Shown piece by piece: positions 1 to 8,239 of a DNA stretch of 64,000 nucleotides. Numbering within the stretch: the first letter of the stretch is position 1; every line of letters starts with the position of its first letter. The DNA lies in NCBI RefSeq assembly GCF_020829665.1, contig NZ_JAIVFT010000009.1:124001-188000 (forward strand), read 5' to 3'. The stretch is from Nostoc sp. CHAB 5824 (GTDB taxonomy: Bacteria; Cyanobacteriota; Cyanobacteriia; Cyanobacteriales; Nostocaceae). The notes beneath the pieces are model-generated. The model did not search any database. It had not been told where the DNA came from and saw only the letters and a program-made list of their open reading frames with translations. The translations under genes were made by a program, and so were the position numbers.

Positions 1-2
1 TT

Positions 3-128
3 CCAAGTGCATATCTTGATAATTATTTAACAAGTTTACAGCAATTTTCACAGATGGCTCCTTATCATATTGAGCATATCTATACTTATACAAAAATTCT
101 ACATGGTTATCCGTCAGCGTTAGGATAA
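3..128 (+). CDS. Possible 3' end of a gene cut by the window edge
   Basis: One forward frame is open from the first bases to a TAA at 126-128 and would encode a 41-residue tail beginning PSAYLDNYL and ending GYPSALG. It would overlap the 3' end of the convergent DUF29 gene by about 20 bases. I do not recognise the product. An open run of this length can occur by chance, so this is only a possible gene end. Confidence 0.3.
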   Translation, partial: PSAYLDNYLTSLQQFSQMAPYHIEHIYTYTKILHGYPSALG

Positions 129-577
129 AAGTCTAAGTCTAAAATCTCATCAACAGTAAAGGGACAGACGATCGCAAAGTTATCCTCTGATAAACCAGTT
201 TCTACCATTGCCTCTCGCCGCGCTCTTTGATAGGTAGTATTAATCCACTCGGCATCATTTAAAAAACGGCGCAAGCTAGGACTTTCTTGTATTAATTCAT
301 CTATATTCAGTCGTTCACGGGTAATAGTCACTTGCCAACTCTGACTACGACGTTCTGGTTGATACTTCCACTTCAACAAATGTGACAACACTAACCGCAA
401 CGCGCTCTGCAAGGCACGCTGTTGACTCTTACCCAAGTCCACCACTTCCTCAATTAAGTGTTCTAAATCCAGCGTGTCCCACTGATGCGATCGCAAAAGC
501 TCTGCTGTCTGCTCTACCCACGCACAAAAATCTTGCTTATACAGGGTTTGTAACATTTGAAGCTCTATAGACTTCAT
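107..577 (-). CDS. DUF29 family protein
   Basis: A 156-residue protein with the features of the cyanobacterial DUF29 family. It has an N-terminal LYKQDFCAWVEQTAELL segment, then DLEHLIEEVVDLGKSQ, a helix with HLLKWKYQPERRSQSW, and a C-terminal CPFTVDEILDLDFYP. DUF29 proteins are small, helical, often multicopy in cyanobacteria, and of unknown function. The start at 577 (MKSIEL) is preferred over an upstream in-frame ATG because AAGGAAG lies about six bases before it. No operon partner is visible: the next gene on this strand lies about 200 bases further on and ends at 787. Confidence 0.85.
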   Translation of the reverse strand: MKSIELQMLQTLYKQDFCAWVEQTAELLRSHQWDTLDLEHLIEEVVDLGKSQQRALQSALRLVLSHLLKWKYQPERRSQSWQVTITRERLNIDELIQESPSLRRFLNDAEWINTTYQRARREAMVETGLSEDNFAIVCPFTVDEILDLDFYPNADG

Positions 578-786
578 AGCGGTCTTCCTTGGCAAATAAA
601 CAGCTAGGCGCAAGTTAACTTTATTTGTGCCGGCTTACTTAACATTAGGCACGAACTACATTCCTAATCAGGTAATAAAAACCAAATTCCCGACTTTTAA
701 GAAAAGTCGGGAAGGGATGCTATTTGACCAAACACAATTTGATTACTACATAAGTTAGGAGTTTTCCCTATCTCCCTCATCTCCCT

Positions 787-2070
787 CTACTCCGACTGAA
801 TCGGATTATCTCTAGGGTTAACTAACCTTAGCAGCTTTTGCTTAATTTGAGCGTCGAATACTTCCCATTTCATTTTCGCATAGGCGGAATTTTCATTGCT
901 GCCAGATAAGAAGCCCATCGGAATTTCAAAGCCGCCTGCGCTTGTCCTTCCACCGCCGAAAAAGCGCCCTGCGCTATCTTGGCCAAAGGCTTCTTTGATA
1001 AATTCATCAGGGTCAAGGGTAAGTTTGGTGGTTCTCAGGGAGCCGATAACTATTTCCAGTTCATCGTCTTCATCGTGAACAATGCCATAAACTACAGCGG
1101 TGTGAACGTTTTCTTCGGTGACTAGAAAATCAGCCGCTTGGGGAATGGCGTCACGGTCGTCGTAGCGTAAATAACCAACACCAGCAATGGAAAAGTTATT
1201 TTGGACGATGCGATTTTTTAGCGATCGCTCGATCACATCCATTACCCGCTTGGAACGGTTCGCCTGTAAAATGGCGTTCAGCAATTGGGCGTCATAAAAT
1301 CGGCTTAAATACGCAGCTGCCATAAAGTCTTCTTCTTGTGCTTGCATTAACCGATTTGTATCCGATCGCAAGCCGTGCATCAAGGCAGTAGCGCATTTGA
1401 CGTGTTGATTTATGCTGCTATCTAATGCTAGTAATCCCGTTTGGAGGTATTGGGTAAAAATTGTTGCCGTCGCTCTCACATAGGGACGGATATCCTCAAA
1501 CTCTGAGTGGAGATCACCTTGTATACTGTGATGGTCAATGAGGGCTACTAGGGGAATTCCAGCCTGCTGCACCGCTGACAGTAGTTGTGAAGTGGTTCCC
1601 TGGTTATCAATTAATACAAAACCTTGATAAGATGACAAATCTTTAGTTTTCAAGGTTTGCTGCGTCCAGCGTTGGATAGGTAAATTAGTCAGCCTCACCA
1701 AGGCAATATTTTCTTGATGGCTCAATGCGCCAGCATAAATGATTTCACATTTGATATCATATTGCTGGGCAATTAACTGATAAGCCCAGGCACAGGAAAG
1801 GGCATCAGGATCAGGAAAATCTTGCAGAATTACCAGTTGGCGATCGTGTCGGTGTGCCAGAAGGGTTTTTTGCAGTTCTTCTGACTTTTGTTGTGCCAGA
1901 GAATTACCACGCTGACTGAGATAGATAGCTCCTTCACCTACCGATGGCGGTAATGACGGACTCTTAAATGCAACTTCCACTGGCGCTTTCTCGATTTCAG
2001 GTTCCTCTGGGTTTGGCTCTGTGGTCAATGACAAACTCTCAAACTGAGTAACGGGAGAATTCAAGTACAT
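787..2070 (-). CDS. DHH/DHHA1 family phosphoesterase (NrnA/oligoribonuclease-like)
   Basis: A 427-residue DHH-superfamily phosphoesterase. Metal-binding motifs are visible: DFPDPDA at residues 84-90, VLIDNQG near 152, and the DHH triad at 179-181. The DHHA1 substrate-binding domain at the C-terminus carries RFFGGGRTSAGG near residue 371. Proteins of this architecture are Mn-dependent nano-RNases/pAp phosphatases or cyclic-dinucleotide phosphodiesterases. The sequence alone does not separate these activities. An N-terminal extension of about 70 residues (acidic and proline-rich, then polar) precedes the catalytic domain. No transmembrane segment is seen, so it should be cytosolic. A link with the c-di-AMP riboswitches elsewhere in the window is possible but speculative. 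Confidence 0.85.
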   Translation of the reverse strand: MYLNSPVTQFESLSLTTEPNPEEPEIEKAPVEVAFKSPSLPPSVGEGAIYLSQRGNSLAQQKSEELQKTLLAHRHDRQLVILQDFPDPDALSCAWAYQLIAQQYDIKCEIIYAGALSHQENIALVRLTNLPIQRWTQQTLKTKDLSSYQGFVLIDNQGTTSQLLSAVQQAGIPLVALIDHHSIQGDLHSEFEDIRPYVRATATIFTQYLQTGLLALDSSINQHVKCATALMHGLRSDTNRLMQAQEEDFMAAAYLSRFYDAQLLNAILQANRSKRVMDVIERSLKNRIVQNNFSIAGVGYLRYDDRDAIPQAADFLVTEENVHTAVVYGIVHDEDDELEIVIGSLRTTKLTLDPDEFIKEAFGQDSAGRFFGGGRTSAGGFEIPMGFLSGSNENSAYAKMKWEVFDAQIKQKLLRLVNPRDNPIQSE

Positions 2071-2774
2071 AGGGAACTTTTTTAAAGTGTGAGGCTCCTT
2101 TAATTCAGAAATACTACGATCAGCAATTCACTGAATTTAGCCACATTATTCTGATCTTCGCAAAAATCTCAAGACATTGCACTATACATCTAAGTATATT
2201 TTTTGTCAGTAACAGCGTTCAACATCAACTAAATTGCACTAGAGGGCGTACAAGTACTAGGAAACAAGGAAGTTTAGGATATCAGGCTGTATCTGGCAAA
2301 ATAAATCTGTTTGAGGAGCTTTTTTTCTCTTGCGTAAATTGAATAAGTGGGGTTTTTCTCTGACTTAGGGTATACTTTCTATCTTATACTTTAGGGTTAG
2401 TCCTTGATATTTGAAATAGTCTTATGCTCAATACTCTCATTATTGTAACTATTGAGCAATTAACAATTATTTTTGATGAACAATGCCTGTTTCGTATCGC
2501 TTTTGATAATTCTGATAATTTAGACTGAAGCCTAGTATAAGAAGGCAGATGCAAAGAAAATGGGGAGCAAAGGGGAAACCCCATTGACCAATGTAGAGGC
2601 TTAAGCTTTGACGCATTCCGCCTGTTTACAAGAGGCGATCGCGTTCGTTGCAAGCCATATAGCCACCAATTTTCCCACAATCCATAAGTAAAGTTATTGG
2701 CACTGTCCCAAAGCAAGAGAATATCTCTTATTTCTCTTTTGTCCCTCTGCTTTTTTGCGCCTCTGCTTTGTTGC
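2071..2774. other. Intergenic region without a supported gene
   Basis: About 700 bases separate the DHH phosphoesterase start from the HNH nuclease end. Open frames on both strands here have no recognisable domain, poor start contexts and no family-like composition. I see no terminator or clear repeat pair. Confidence 0.5.
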
Positions 2775-3272
2775 TCAAAGCCCTATAACATACTTTTGCC
2801 ACTCTGTATGCAGTCCACTCTTAAGATGTTTGCTGACCTCGAAATAGAGGCTGCTATAAGGTTGGCGGGGGGGATGACGTAAAGGCATATGAGCTTCGTG
2901 GGGAGTACGACTGCCTTTTTTGACATTGCAACGCACACAAGCGGTGACAATGTTTTCCCAGGTATCGCCCCCGCCGCGCGATCGCGGTATTACATGGTCT
3001 AGGGTCAACTCATCCCCTGTGTAACTACAGTATTGACAGGCATGGCCATCACGGTGCAATATATTTCGGCGAGTCAGAGGAATTTCTTTATAAGGAACAC
3101 GCACGTAATGACGCAACCGGATCACAGTCGGCAACGGAAAATCCGAGTACAGGAATTTACCGTTGTGTTCCACGCGTTCTGCTTTGCCCTTGATTAACAG
3201 AACCACAGCACGACGCCAACTCGTTATATTGAGAGGTTCGTAAGATGCGTTTAAGACTAAAACCTTCCCCAT
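2775..3272 (-). CDS. HNH endonuclease
   Basis: A 165-residue HNH nuclease of the stand-alone type widespread in cyanobacteria. A zinc-binding pair CQYC (79-82) is followed by LDHVIPRSRGG with the catalytic His at 93, an Asn at 107 (WENIVTAC) and a second CVRC pair at 112-115. The N-terminus MGKVLVLNASYEPLNI is typical of this family, where a short domain of unknown role precedes the nuclease. No intron, intein or phage gene is adjacent, so it is probably a resident nuclease of unclear role rather than part of a mobile element. Length is normal for the family and the gene looks intact. Confidence 0.88.
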   Translation of the reverse strand: MGKVLVLNASYEPLNITSWRRAVVLLIKGKAERVEHNGKFLYSDFPLPTVIRLRHYVRVPYKEIPLTRRNILHRDGHACQYCSYTGDELTLDHVIPRSRGGGDTWENIVTACVRCNVKKGSRTPHEAHMPLRHPPRQPYSSLYFEVSKHLKSGLHTEWQKYVIGL

Positions 3273-3386
3273 TTATCTGCGCTCAGGGTATTAGCTTTAC
3301 ATAAATGTTAACACAAATACACCCTGCTAGGGACATGAGAATAAATTATACTTTGGGGAGAATTCCGCAATTAATTTAGGAGTAGA

Positions 3387-3404
3387 GACGCGATTAATCG
3401 CGTC
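3387..3404. repeat. 18-bp perfect palindrome GACGCGATTAATCGCGTC
   Basis: This palindrome, flanked by AGAGACG and GTACAGGAGTTAG, recurs at 42558-42575 and with one change at 42597-42614. The same flanking words recur there, which marks it as a small dispersed palindromic element. Confidence 0.8.
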
Positions 3405-3635
3405 TGTACAGGAGTTAGAAGTTTGCAAGTAAAACTTTTAACCTAACGTCAAGAGGCTTACCGTAGGCTAACGCAAAGGATGCAGCGAAAAGTCAAGCCA
3501 TAAAATTTACTTTTAACTCGTGATTCATAACTCTTAACTTTTACTTTACTACCGCAACATCTTGTATCAATTCCAATATGAAGGGTAAACTTCCTATTTA
3601 ATCTGATCTCGCTTTTAAAAGCGTGTATAGATAGA

Positions 3636-3775
3636 TAAGCTGTTACGCATTTAATTTGTACATTTACCTGATGACTGATGACTGATGACTGATGACTGAA
3701 AACCCGTCAACAGTCAACAGTCAACAGTTAACGACCATCGATAGTATTTATATACTTTAGACGCGCATCAGCTTA
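3636..3775. repeat. MITE-like element with TAAGCTG ends and heptamer core (copy 1)
   Basis: Begins TAAGCTGTTACGC and ends GCGCATCAGCTTA, so the ends form an imperfect inverted repeat. The interior holds tandem TGATGAC heptamers followed by CAACAGT heptamers. Inverted copies of the same architecture lie at 16554-16713 and, more diverged, at 20592-20718. It has no coding capacity and sits just upstream of alr. Confidence 0.8.
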
Positions 3776-3815
3776 ACTTGAAAGTTTAGCCGTGGTGGGA
3801 TAGGAGTCAGTACAA

Positions 3816-5003
3816 ATGTTAAGTCGCAAACAAATCCCTGGTGTATTTCCTAATCAGCAATGCGACACCTACGCGTGGTTTTCGCAACGAGCCTGGGTAG
3901 AAATTGATTTAGGGGCGTTGTCGTACAATGTACAGCAATTGGTGCAGTTTTTATCGCCGCGTACCCAGTTGATGGCAGTAGTAAAAGCTGATGCGTATGG
4001 ACATGGAGCGGTAACAGTCGCCCAAACTGCAATCCAATCGGGAGCTAGTTGGTTGGGAGTCGCTACAGTTCCAGAAGCTATTCAATTGCGAGAAGGCGGG
4101 ATTCAAGCGCCTATTTTGATTTTAGGGGCAACTCATACACCAGAACAGATTCATGCGATCGCACATTGGAAACTTCAGCCCACACTCTGTAGCCCTAAAC
4201 AAGCTTTGGTATTTTCTGATACTCTGGAATCCATGAATCATGGTTCTCCAGTGCCCGTACACATCAAATTAGACACGGGAATGTCCAGGTTGGGAACTAA
4301 TTGGCAGCAAGCTGGCGAATTTGTGCAATTAGTGCAGCGCTTACCACATCTATCTATTGCCAGTATTTATTCTCATTTGGCAACAGCAGATGATCCTGAT
4401 ACGACAGCAATGGAAGAACAGCATAGACGATTTGAGGAAGCGATCGCTCAAATCAAAGCAATGGGAATCCAACCGCCCTGCTTGCATTTGGCAAACTCAG
4501 CAGCTGCACTCACAGATTCGGCATTGCACTACGACATTGTGCGAGTAGGTTTAGCCGTTTACGGACTTTACCCAGCAACCCATTTACAAAATGCGATCGA
4601 CCTCAAGCCCGTTTTGCAACTTAAAGCACGAGTCACCCAAGTTAAAACAATTGCCGCAGGAACTGCTGTCAGCTACGGGCATCAATTTATTGCTCCACAG
4701 GAACTTCGTCTCGCCGTCGTGGGAATTGGCTATGCTGACGGTGTTCCTCGCAGTCTTTCCAACAAAATGCAGGCGTTAATTCGCGGTCAGCGAGTGCCGC
4801 AAATCGGGACAATTACAATGGATCAGTTGATGCTGGATGTGAGTGCCATACCCAATATCCAAGAAGGTGAAGTAGTCACCTTGCTAGGGGAAGAGGGAAA
4901 AGAACAAATTTCAGCAGACGATTGGGCAGAACTGCTAAACACTATTTCCTGGGAAATTCTCTGCGGATTCAAGCATCGTCTGCCTCGTGTTGCAGTCATG
5001 TAA
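3816..5003 (+). CDS. alr: Alanine racemase
   Basis: Alanine racemase interconverts L- and D-alanine with pyridoxal phosphate and supplies D-alanine for peptidoglycan. The 395-residue protein has the PLP-lysine motif AVVKADAYGHG with Lys57. It also has the conserved HIKLDTGMSRLG segment, the second-domain SYGHQF motif with the catalytic tyrosine near residue 285, VGIGYADGVPR and TMDQLMLDV. Length is usual, with a short extra N-terminal stretch (about 25 residues) before AWVEIDLGAL. The gene stands alone: a TAAGCTG-type MITE ends about 40 bases upstream and tRNA-Leu follows on the same strand. Context gives no regulatory clue. Confidence 0.97.
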   Translation: MLSRKQIPGVFPNQQCDTYAWFSQRAWVEIDLGALSYNVQQLVQFLSPRTQLMAVVKADAYGHGAVTVAQTAIQSGASWLGVATVPEAIQLREGGIQAPILILGATHTPEQIHAIAHWKLQPTLCSPKQALVFSDTLESMNHGSPVPVHIKLDTGMSRLGTNWQQAGEFVQLVQRLPHLSIASIYSHLATADDPDTTAMEEQHRRFEEAIAQIKAMGIQPPCLHLANSAAALTDSALHYDIVRVGLAVYGLYPATHLQNAIDLKPVLQLKARVTQVKTIAAGTAVSYGHQFIAPQELRLAVVGIGYADGVPRSLSNKMQALIRGQRVPQIGTITMDQLMLDVSAIPNIQEGEVVTLLGEEGKEQISADDWAELLNTISWEILCGFKHRLPRVAVM

Positions 5004-5111
5004 TTGGGCATAGGGCATTGAAAAGAGGCAGAGGGGAAAACTTTTCTTCCTTGCTCCCTGCTTCTTCCCTATTCCCATAAATAATTTCTTATGGTATGAT
5101 AGTAAACTGAT

Positions 5112-5193
5112 GCGGATGTGGCGGAATTGGCAGACGCGCTAGATTTAGGTTCTAGTTCCGAAAGGAGTGAAGGTTCAAGTCCTTTCATCCGCA
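5112..5193 (+). tRNA. tRNA-Leu (UAG anticodon)
   Basis: The acceptor strands GCGGATG and CATCCGC pair and are followed by discriminator A. The anticodon arm is CTAGA-TTTAGGT-TCTAG, giving anticodon TAG. The long variable arm expected of a class II leucine tRNA and the GGTTCAAGTCC T-arm are present. CCA is not encoded. Confidence 0.95.
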
Positions 5194-5712
5194 CTTTTGA
5201 TAAATTGAATTGCCTTATACAGGCTGGTAATGATACTTGAGTTAAAAATTTAGGTATAGTTACCAGCTTATTTAAATATTACTTAAATTAGGACTTACGC
5301 ATAAAAGATCCTTCCCTTAAAAAGCTTGTCATTACCAACATTTTTATAAATCTTCGCTTCGTTGCCATCTTGCCTTAGAATAAATGCCAACGCTAATAGC
5401 TAAAGTCCCTCAAGAGGACTAAATATAAGATTTTAAGCAATGTATATAGCTATACTCTGTAAAAGCGAGAATTTTAGTCCACTTGAGTAGACTTGAGCCA
5501 TTAGCCCAGAACTTCAGCTCTGGGGGATGTCGATCATGGCTATACTTCGGCTGTTACAAAAATTTGGGTAACGACAAGCCCTGAAAAAGGAGGGAGTGCG
5601 CCACGCGAACGAAGTTTCATGTTTTAAGCCGCTACAAAAGATAAGTTTTACATTCTCTTTAATAGACGTTTTTAAGTATGAATATTAAAAAATCAATTTA
5701 TTATTATCAATA
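5194..5712. other. Intergenic region with palindromic debris
   Basis: No gene is supported. The word TTAGGACTTACGCA near 5289 resembles a cyanobacterial repeat end. Short inverted words (AGTCCCTCAAGAGGACT near 5405; AGAACTTCAGCTCTGG near 5510) suggest decayed mobile-element sequence. Confidence 0.4.
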
Positions 5713-5772
5713 AATCAGTATTATTGCTGTGGTCAAGTTGAAGTTACTCGACGCAAAGTGGCTTCATATAGT
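5713..5772 (+). repeat. 60-bp direct repeat, unit 1
   Basis: This unit runs from AATCAGTATTATTGCTGTGG to GTGGCTTCATATAGT. It matches 5843-5902 at about 50 of 60 positions with no gaps. The conserved words are AATCAGTATTATT, CTGTGGTCA and AAAGTGGCTTCAT. It lies about 400 bases upstream of the chemotaxis operon. Confidence 0.8.
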
Positions 5773-5842
5773 GCTTACCTGGTTAAAGAGTAAATTTAAA
5801 TTCAGTGTAAATACATAAGCTGCAATATATTAATATTTACAA

Positions 5843-5902
5843 AATCAGTATTATTCCTGTGGTCAGATTGGGGCTACTCAATGGAAAGTGGCTTCATCTA
5901 GT
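5843..5902 (+). repeat. 60-bp direct repeat, unit 2
   Basis: Second unit, offset exactly 130 bases from the first, separated from it by AT-rich sequence. The two could be tandem small-RNA genes or paired regulator sites. Nothing in the sequence decides between these. Confidence 0.8.
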
Positions 5903-6165
5903 CTTGACATTTTTATGTCTTATTCTCCAAAGATGTCTGTAAATCTCAGTAACAAGAAGTAAATTAATCATAATTTACGAATTTACTGAGATTTGATCAT
6001 TTGAAAATAACGCTGTTTTCGTTGAGTTTTACCACAAACACTAGATAGAAACTGATGTACTTGAAAATACAAAAGTTTGATATGTTTTTTACTTTATTTC
6101 AATTGTGGAATAACTCTGTATGAAATTAGCTTACACGTATCGAATTTAGCTGAAGTAAAAGCAAA

Positions 6166-7233
6166 ATGAGCACAACTCCTATAGGTAGCTACAGGTTGTT
6201 CCAGAAACTACATCCGCTATCTCTGTTGGCACAATTAACCAGTCGGCGTGCTACAGGGTGCTTAAACATATTTACTGGAATAGTTTCTTGGTCAATTTAT
6301 CTAGAGGACGGTAAACTTACTTATGCCTCCTATTCAGATAAACTGTTTGAGCGGCTTGACAGTCACTTGCGACGCTTGAGCCAGCAAATTCCTGCTCTTA
6401 ACAGCGCCACTCGCGTGCAGATGCGGCTGATGTTTGAGACAAAGAATGAACACCAATCAATACCAAATGCAGATTACCAAGCTATTTGTTGGTTAGTAAA
6501 TCAGGACTATATCACCTCTGTGCAAGCAGGAAGTCTGATAGACGAATTGGCAAAAGAAGTGCTGGAATCATTTCTGTGTTTAAAAGAAGGTAGCTATGAA
6601 TTCAGTCCGGAAAGCTCTTTGGATGAACTACCAAAGTTCTGTCGTTTGGATTTGCGGTTGCTTGTTGAACACTGTCAAAAGCAGTTACGAAATCGGCAAA
6701 ATATTCGATCATCAATTCCGGCTGGTGGGGGTTCCCAAGTTTTGCCTACAACACAACCTTCTCAAGTCCAGCCACAAGTGCAAATAAAACTTGGGCAAAA
6801 ATTGCCGAAACCAATCAATTTTGATATTCCTGAGAATAATAAAACTACTCAGCCACCTGTTGGTAAAAAACTATATACAATTGCCTGCATTGATGATAGT
6901 CAAACAGTTTTGAATTCCATTAAATACTTTTTGGATGAAAACACATTTTCAGTTGTAATGATCAACGATCCGGTAAAAGCTTTAATGCAAATTCTCCGGA
7001 GTAAGCCCGATCTGATATTGCTAGATGTTGAGATGCCAAGTTTAGATGGCTACGAGCTATGTTCCTTATTACGGAAACATTCAGCTTTTAAAAATACACC
7101 GATCATTATGGTGACTGGTAGAACAGGGTTTATCGACAGGGCAAAGGCTAAGATGGTCAGATCATCAGGATATTTGACCAAGCCTTTTACACAATCAGAA
7201 TTGCTAAAAATGGTTTTTAAGCATCTTGGTTAA
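6166..7233 (+). CDS. PatA/PilG-type response regulator (PATAN + REC)
   Basis: A 355-residue protein with an N-terminal PATAN (DUF4388-like) domain over about residues 10-165, marked by LAQLTSRRATGCLNIF and SWSIYLEDGKLTYAS. A proline/glutamine-rich linker follows, then a C-terminal receiver domain (about 237-355) with acidic pair IDDSQ, phospho-acceptor LLDVEMP and the conserved YLTKPF lysine. This is the layout of PatA and of the PilG-like first gene of cyanobacterial pilus/phototaxis clusters. It heads a five-gene operon with CheY, CheW, MCP and CheA, and probably acts as output regulator on type IV pilus motility. No DNA-binding domain is visible. Confidence 0.9.
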   Translation: MSTTPIGSYRLFQKLHPLSLLAQLTSRRATGCLNIFTGIVSWSIYLEDGKLTYASYSDKLFERLDSHLRRLSQQIPALNSATRVQMRLMFETKNEHQSIPNADYQAICWLVNQDYITSVQAGSLIDELAKEVLESFLCLKEGSYEFSPESSLDELPKFCRLDLRLLVEHCQKQLRNRQNIRSSIPAGGGSQVLPTTQPSQVQPQVQIKLGQKLPKPINFDIPENNKTTQPPVGKKLYTIACIDDSQTVLNSIKYFLDENTFSVVMINDPVKALMQILRSKPDLILLDVEMPSLDGYELCSLLRKHSAFKNTPIIMVTGRTGFIDRAKAKMVRSSGYLTKPFTQSELLKMVFKHLG

Positions 7234-7299
7234 TTTAGTAATAACTAATAACTCTAACCAAATTTAACCGTTTTCAGTTAGTTTTTAGGAGATTTAATA

Positions 7300-7677
7300 G
7301 TGAGCCTGACTTTGCTTGGCACAATTCTGATTGTAGAAGATTCTCCGAGTGAATTGGAATTGATGAGCCATTATCTGAAAGAGAGTGGTTACAACGTAAT
7401 TAAAACTTCTAGTGCAAAAGAAGCTTTAGAAAAAGCTGTATTAGAAAAACCAGATGCGATCGTTACTGATGTAGTAATGCCAGAAATGAGTGGATTTGAA
7501 TTGTGTCGTTCTCTGAGAAGAAATCCGATTACTGCAAAAGTGCCGATTGTAATTTGTAGTTCCAAAAATCAAGAAATTGATCGTTTGTGGGCGATGAGAC
7601 AAGGTGCAGATGCTTATATAACTAAACCTTACACCCGCGAACATCTCCTACGTACTATTAAATCAGTGGTAATTTGA
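7300..7677 (+). CDS. CheY/PilH-like single-domain response regulator
   Basis: A stand-alone receiver domain of 125 residues. The acidic pair is in IVEDSPSE, the phospho-acceptor aspartate in IVTDVVMPEMSG, and the signalling Ser/Lys positions in VICSSK and YITKPY. The gene starts with GTG, supported by TAGGAGA about seven bases upstream. It lies 66 bases after the PATAN regulator and 4 bases before the CheW gene. In pilus chemotaxis clusters the second receiver (PilH-type) usually balances phosphate flow from the CheA kinase, which is the likely role here. Confidence 0.93.
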   Translation: MSLTLLGTILIVEDSPSELELMSHYLKESGYNVIKTSSAKEALEKAVLEKPDAIVTDVVMPEMSGFELCRSLRRNPITAKVPIVICSSKNQEIDRLWAMRQGADAYITKPYTREHLLRTIKSVVI

Positions 7678-7681
7678 ATCA

Positions 7682-8179
7682 ATGACTAGTATAAACATTA
7701 CACTTCCTTCAAAACCAAGCCAAAATAATTTAGCAGATGGTTATCTGAAGTTTCAGCTAAATCAACAGACTGCTGCTGTTTTATCAATGAAACATACGCA
7801 AGAAGCAATCATTGTGCCTGTTGAATCTATTACCTCAATGCCCAATATGCCACCATGCATATTAGGATTAATGAATTGGCGGAGTCGGATCATTTGGGTA
7901 GTTGATCTGCCAAGAATGCTGAATTTAGAATCTCTAGATTATCGGCTGCGGCAGTACAATGCAATCGTTATCCAATTTGAATCATTGGTGTTAGGTTTAG
8001 TTGTGCAAGAAATAAAAGGTACAACTAAGTTCATCCCTGATGATATTCATTCTCCTATAGGACAAGTCGCATCCAGTTTAGTTCCTTATTTATGTGGCTG
8101 CGTTGTGCAACAAGAAGAAATATTACTGGTATTAGATGCACAGGCAATTGTGCAGTCTTCTATTCTCCGCAGTGATTAG
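7682..8179 (+). CDS. CheW-like coupling protein
   Basis: A 165-residue CheW-domain protein that should link the transmembrane receptor encoded next to the CheA kinase. Typical CheW features are IIVPVESITSMPNMP, ILGLMNWRSRIIWVVDLPRML and the hydrophobic strand VIQFESLVLGLVVQEI. The RILGLxNxRG motif of enteric CheW is altered to GLMNWRS, as commonly seen in cyanobacterial homologues. The start lies 4 bases after the preceding stop, so it is almost certainly co-transcribed. No extra domains are present. Confidence 0.92.
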   Translation: MTSINITLPSKPSQNNLADGYLKFQLNQQTAAVLSMKHTQEAIIVPVESITSMPNMPPCILGLMNWRSRIIWVVDLPRMLNLESLDYRLRQYNAIVIQFESLVLGLVVQEIKGTTKFIPDDIHSPIGQVASSLVPYLCGCVVQQEEILLVLDAQAIVQSSILRSD

Positions 8180-8239
8180 GGTGTACTACTAAAAAGGATT
8201 TTTAGTGTTCTTATTCACATACTTAGGAGAACTACTTTT

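Noticed and set aside
2384..2716. Minus-strand open frame of 110 codons upstream of the HNH gene
   Set aside because: No domain-like pattern, composition of random sequence, no ribosome-binding site, and clashes with another open frame on the plus strand.
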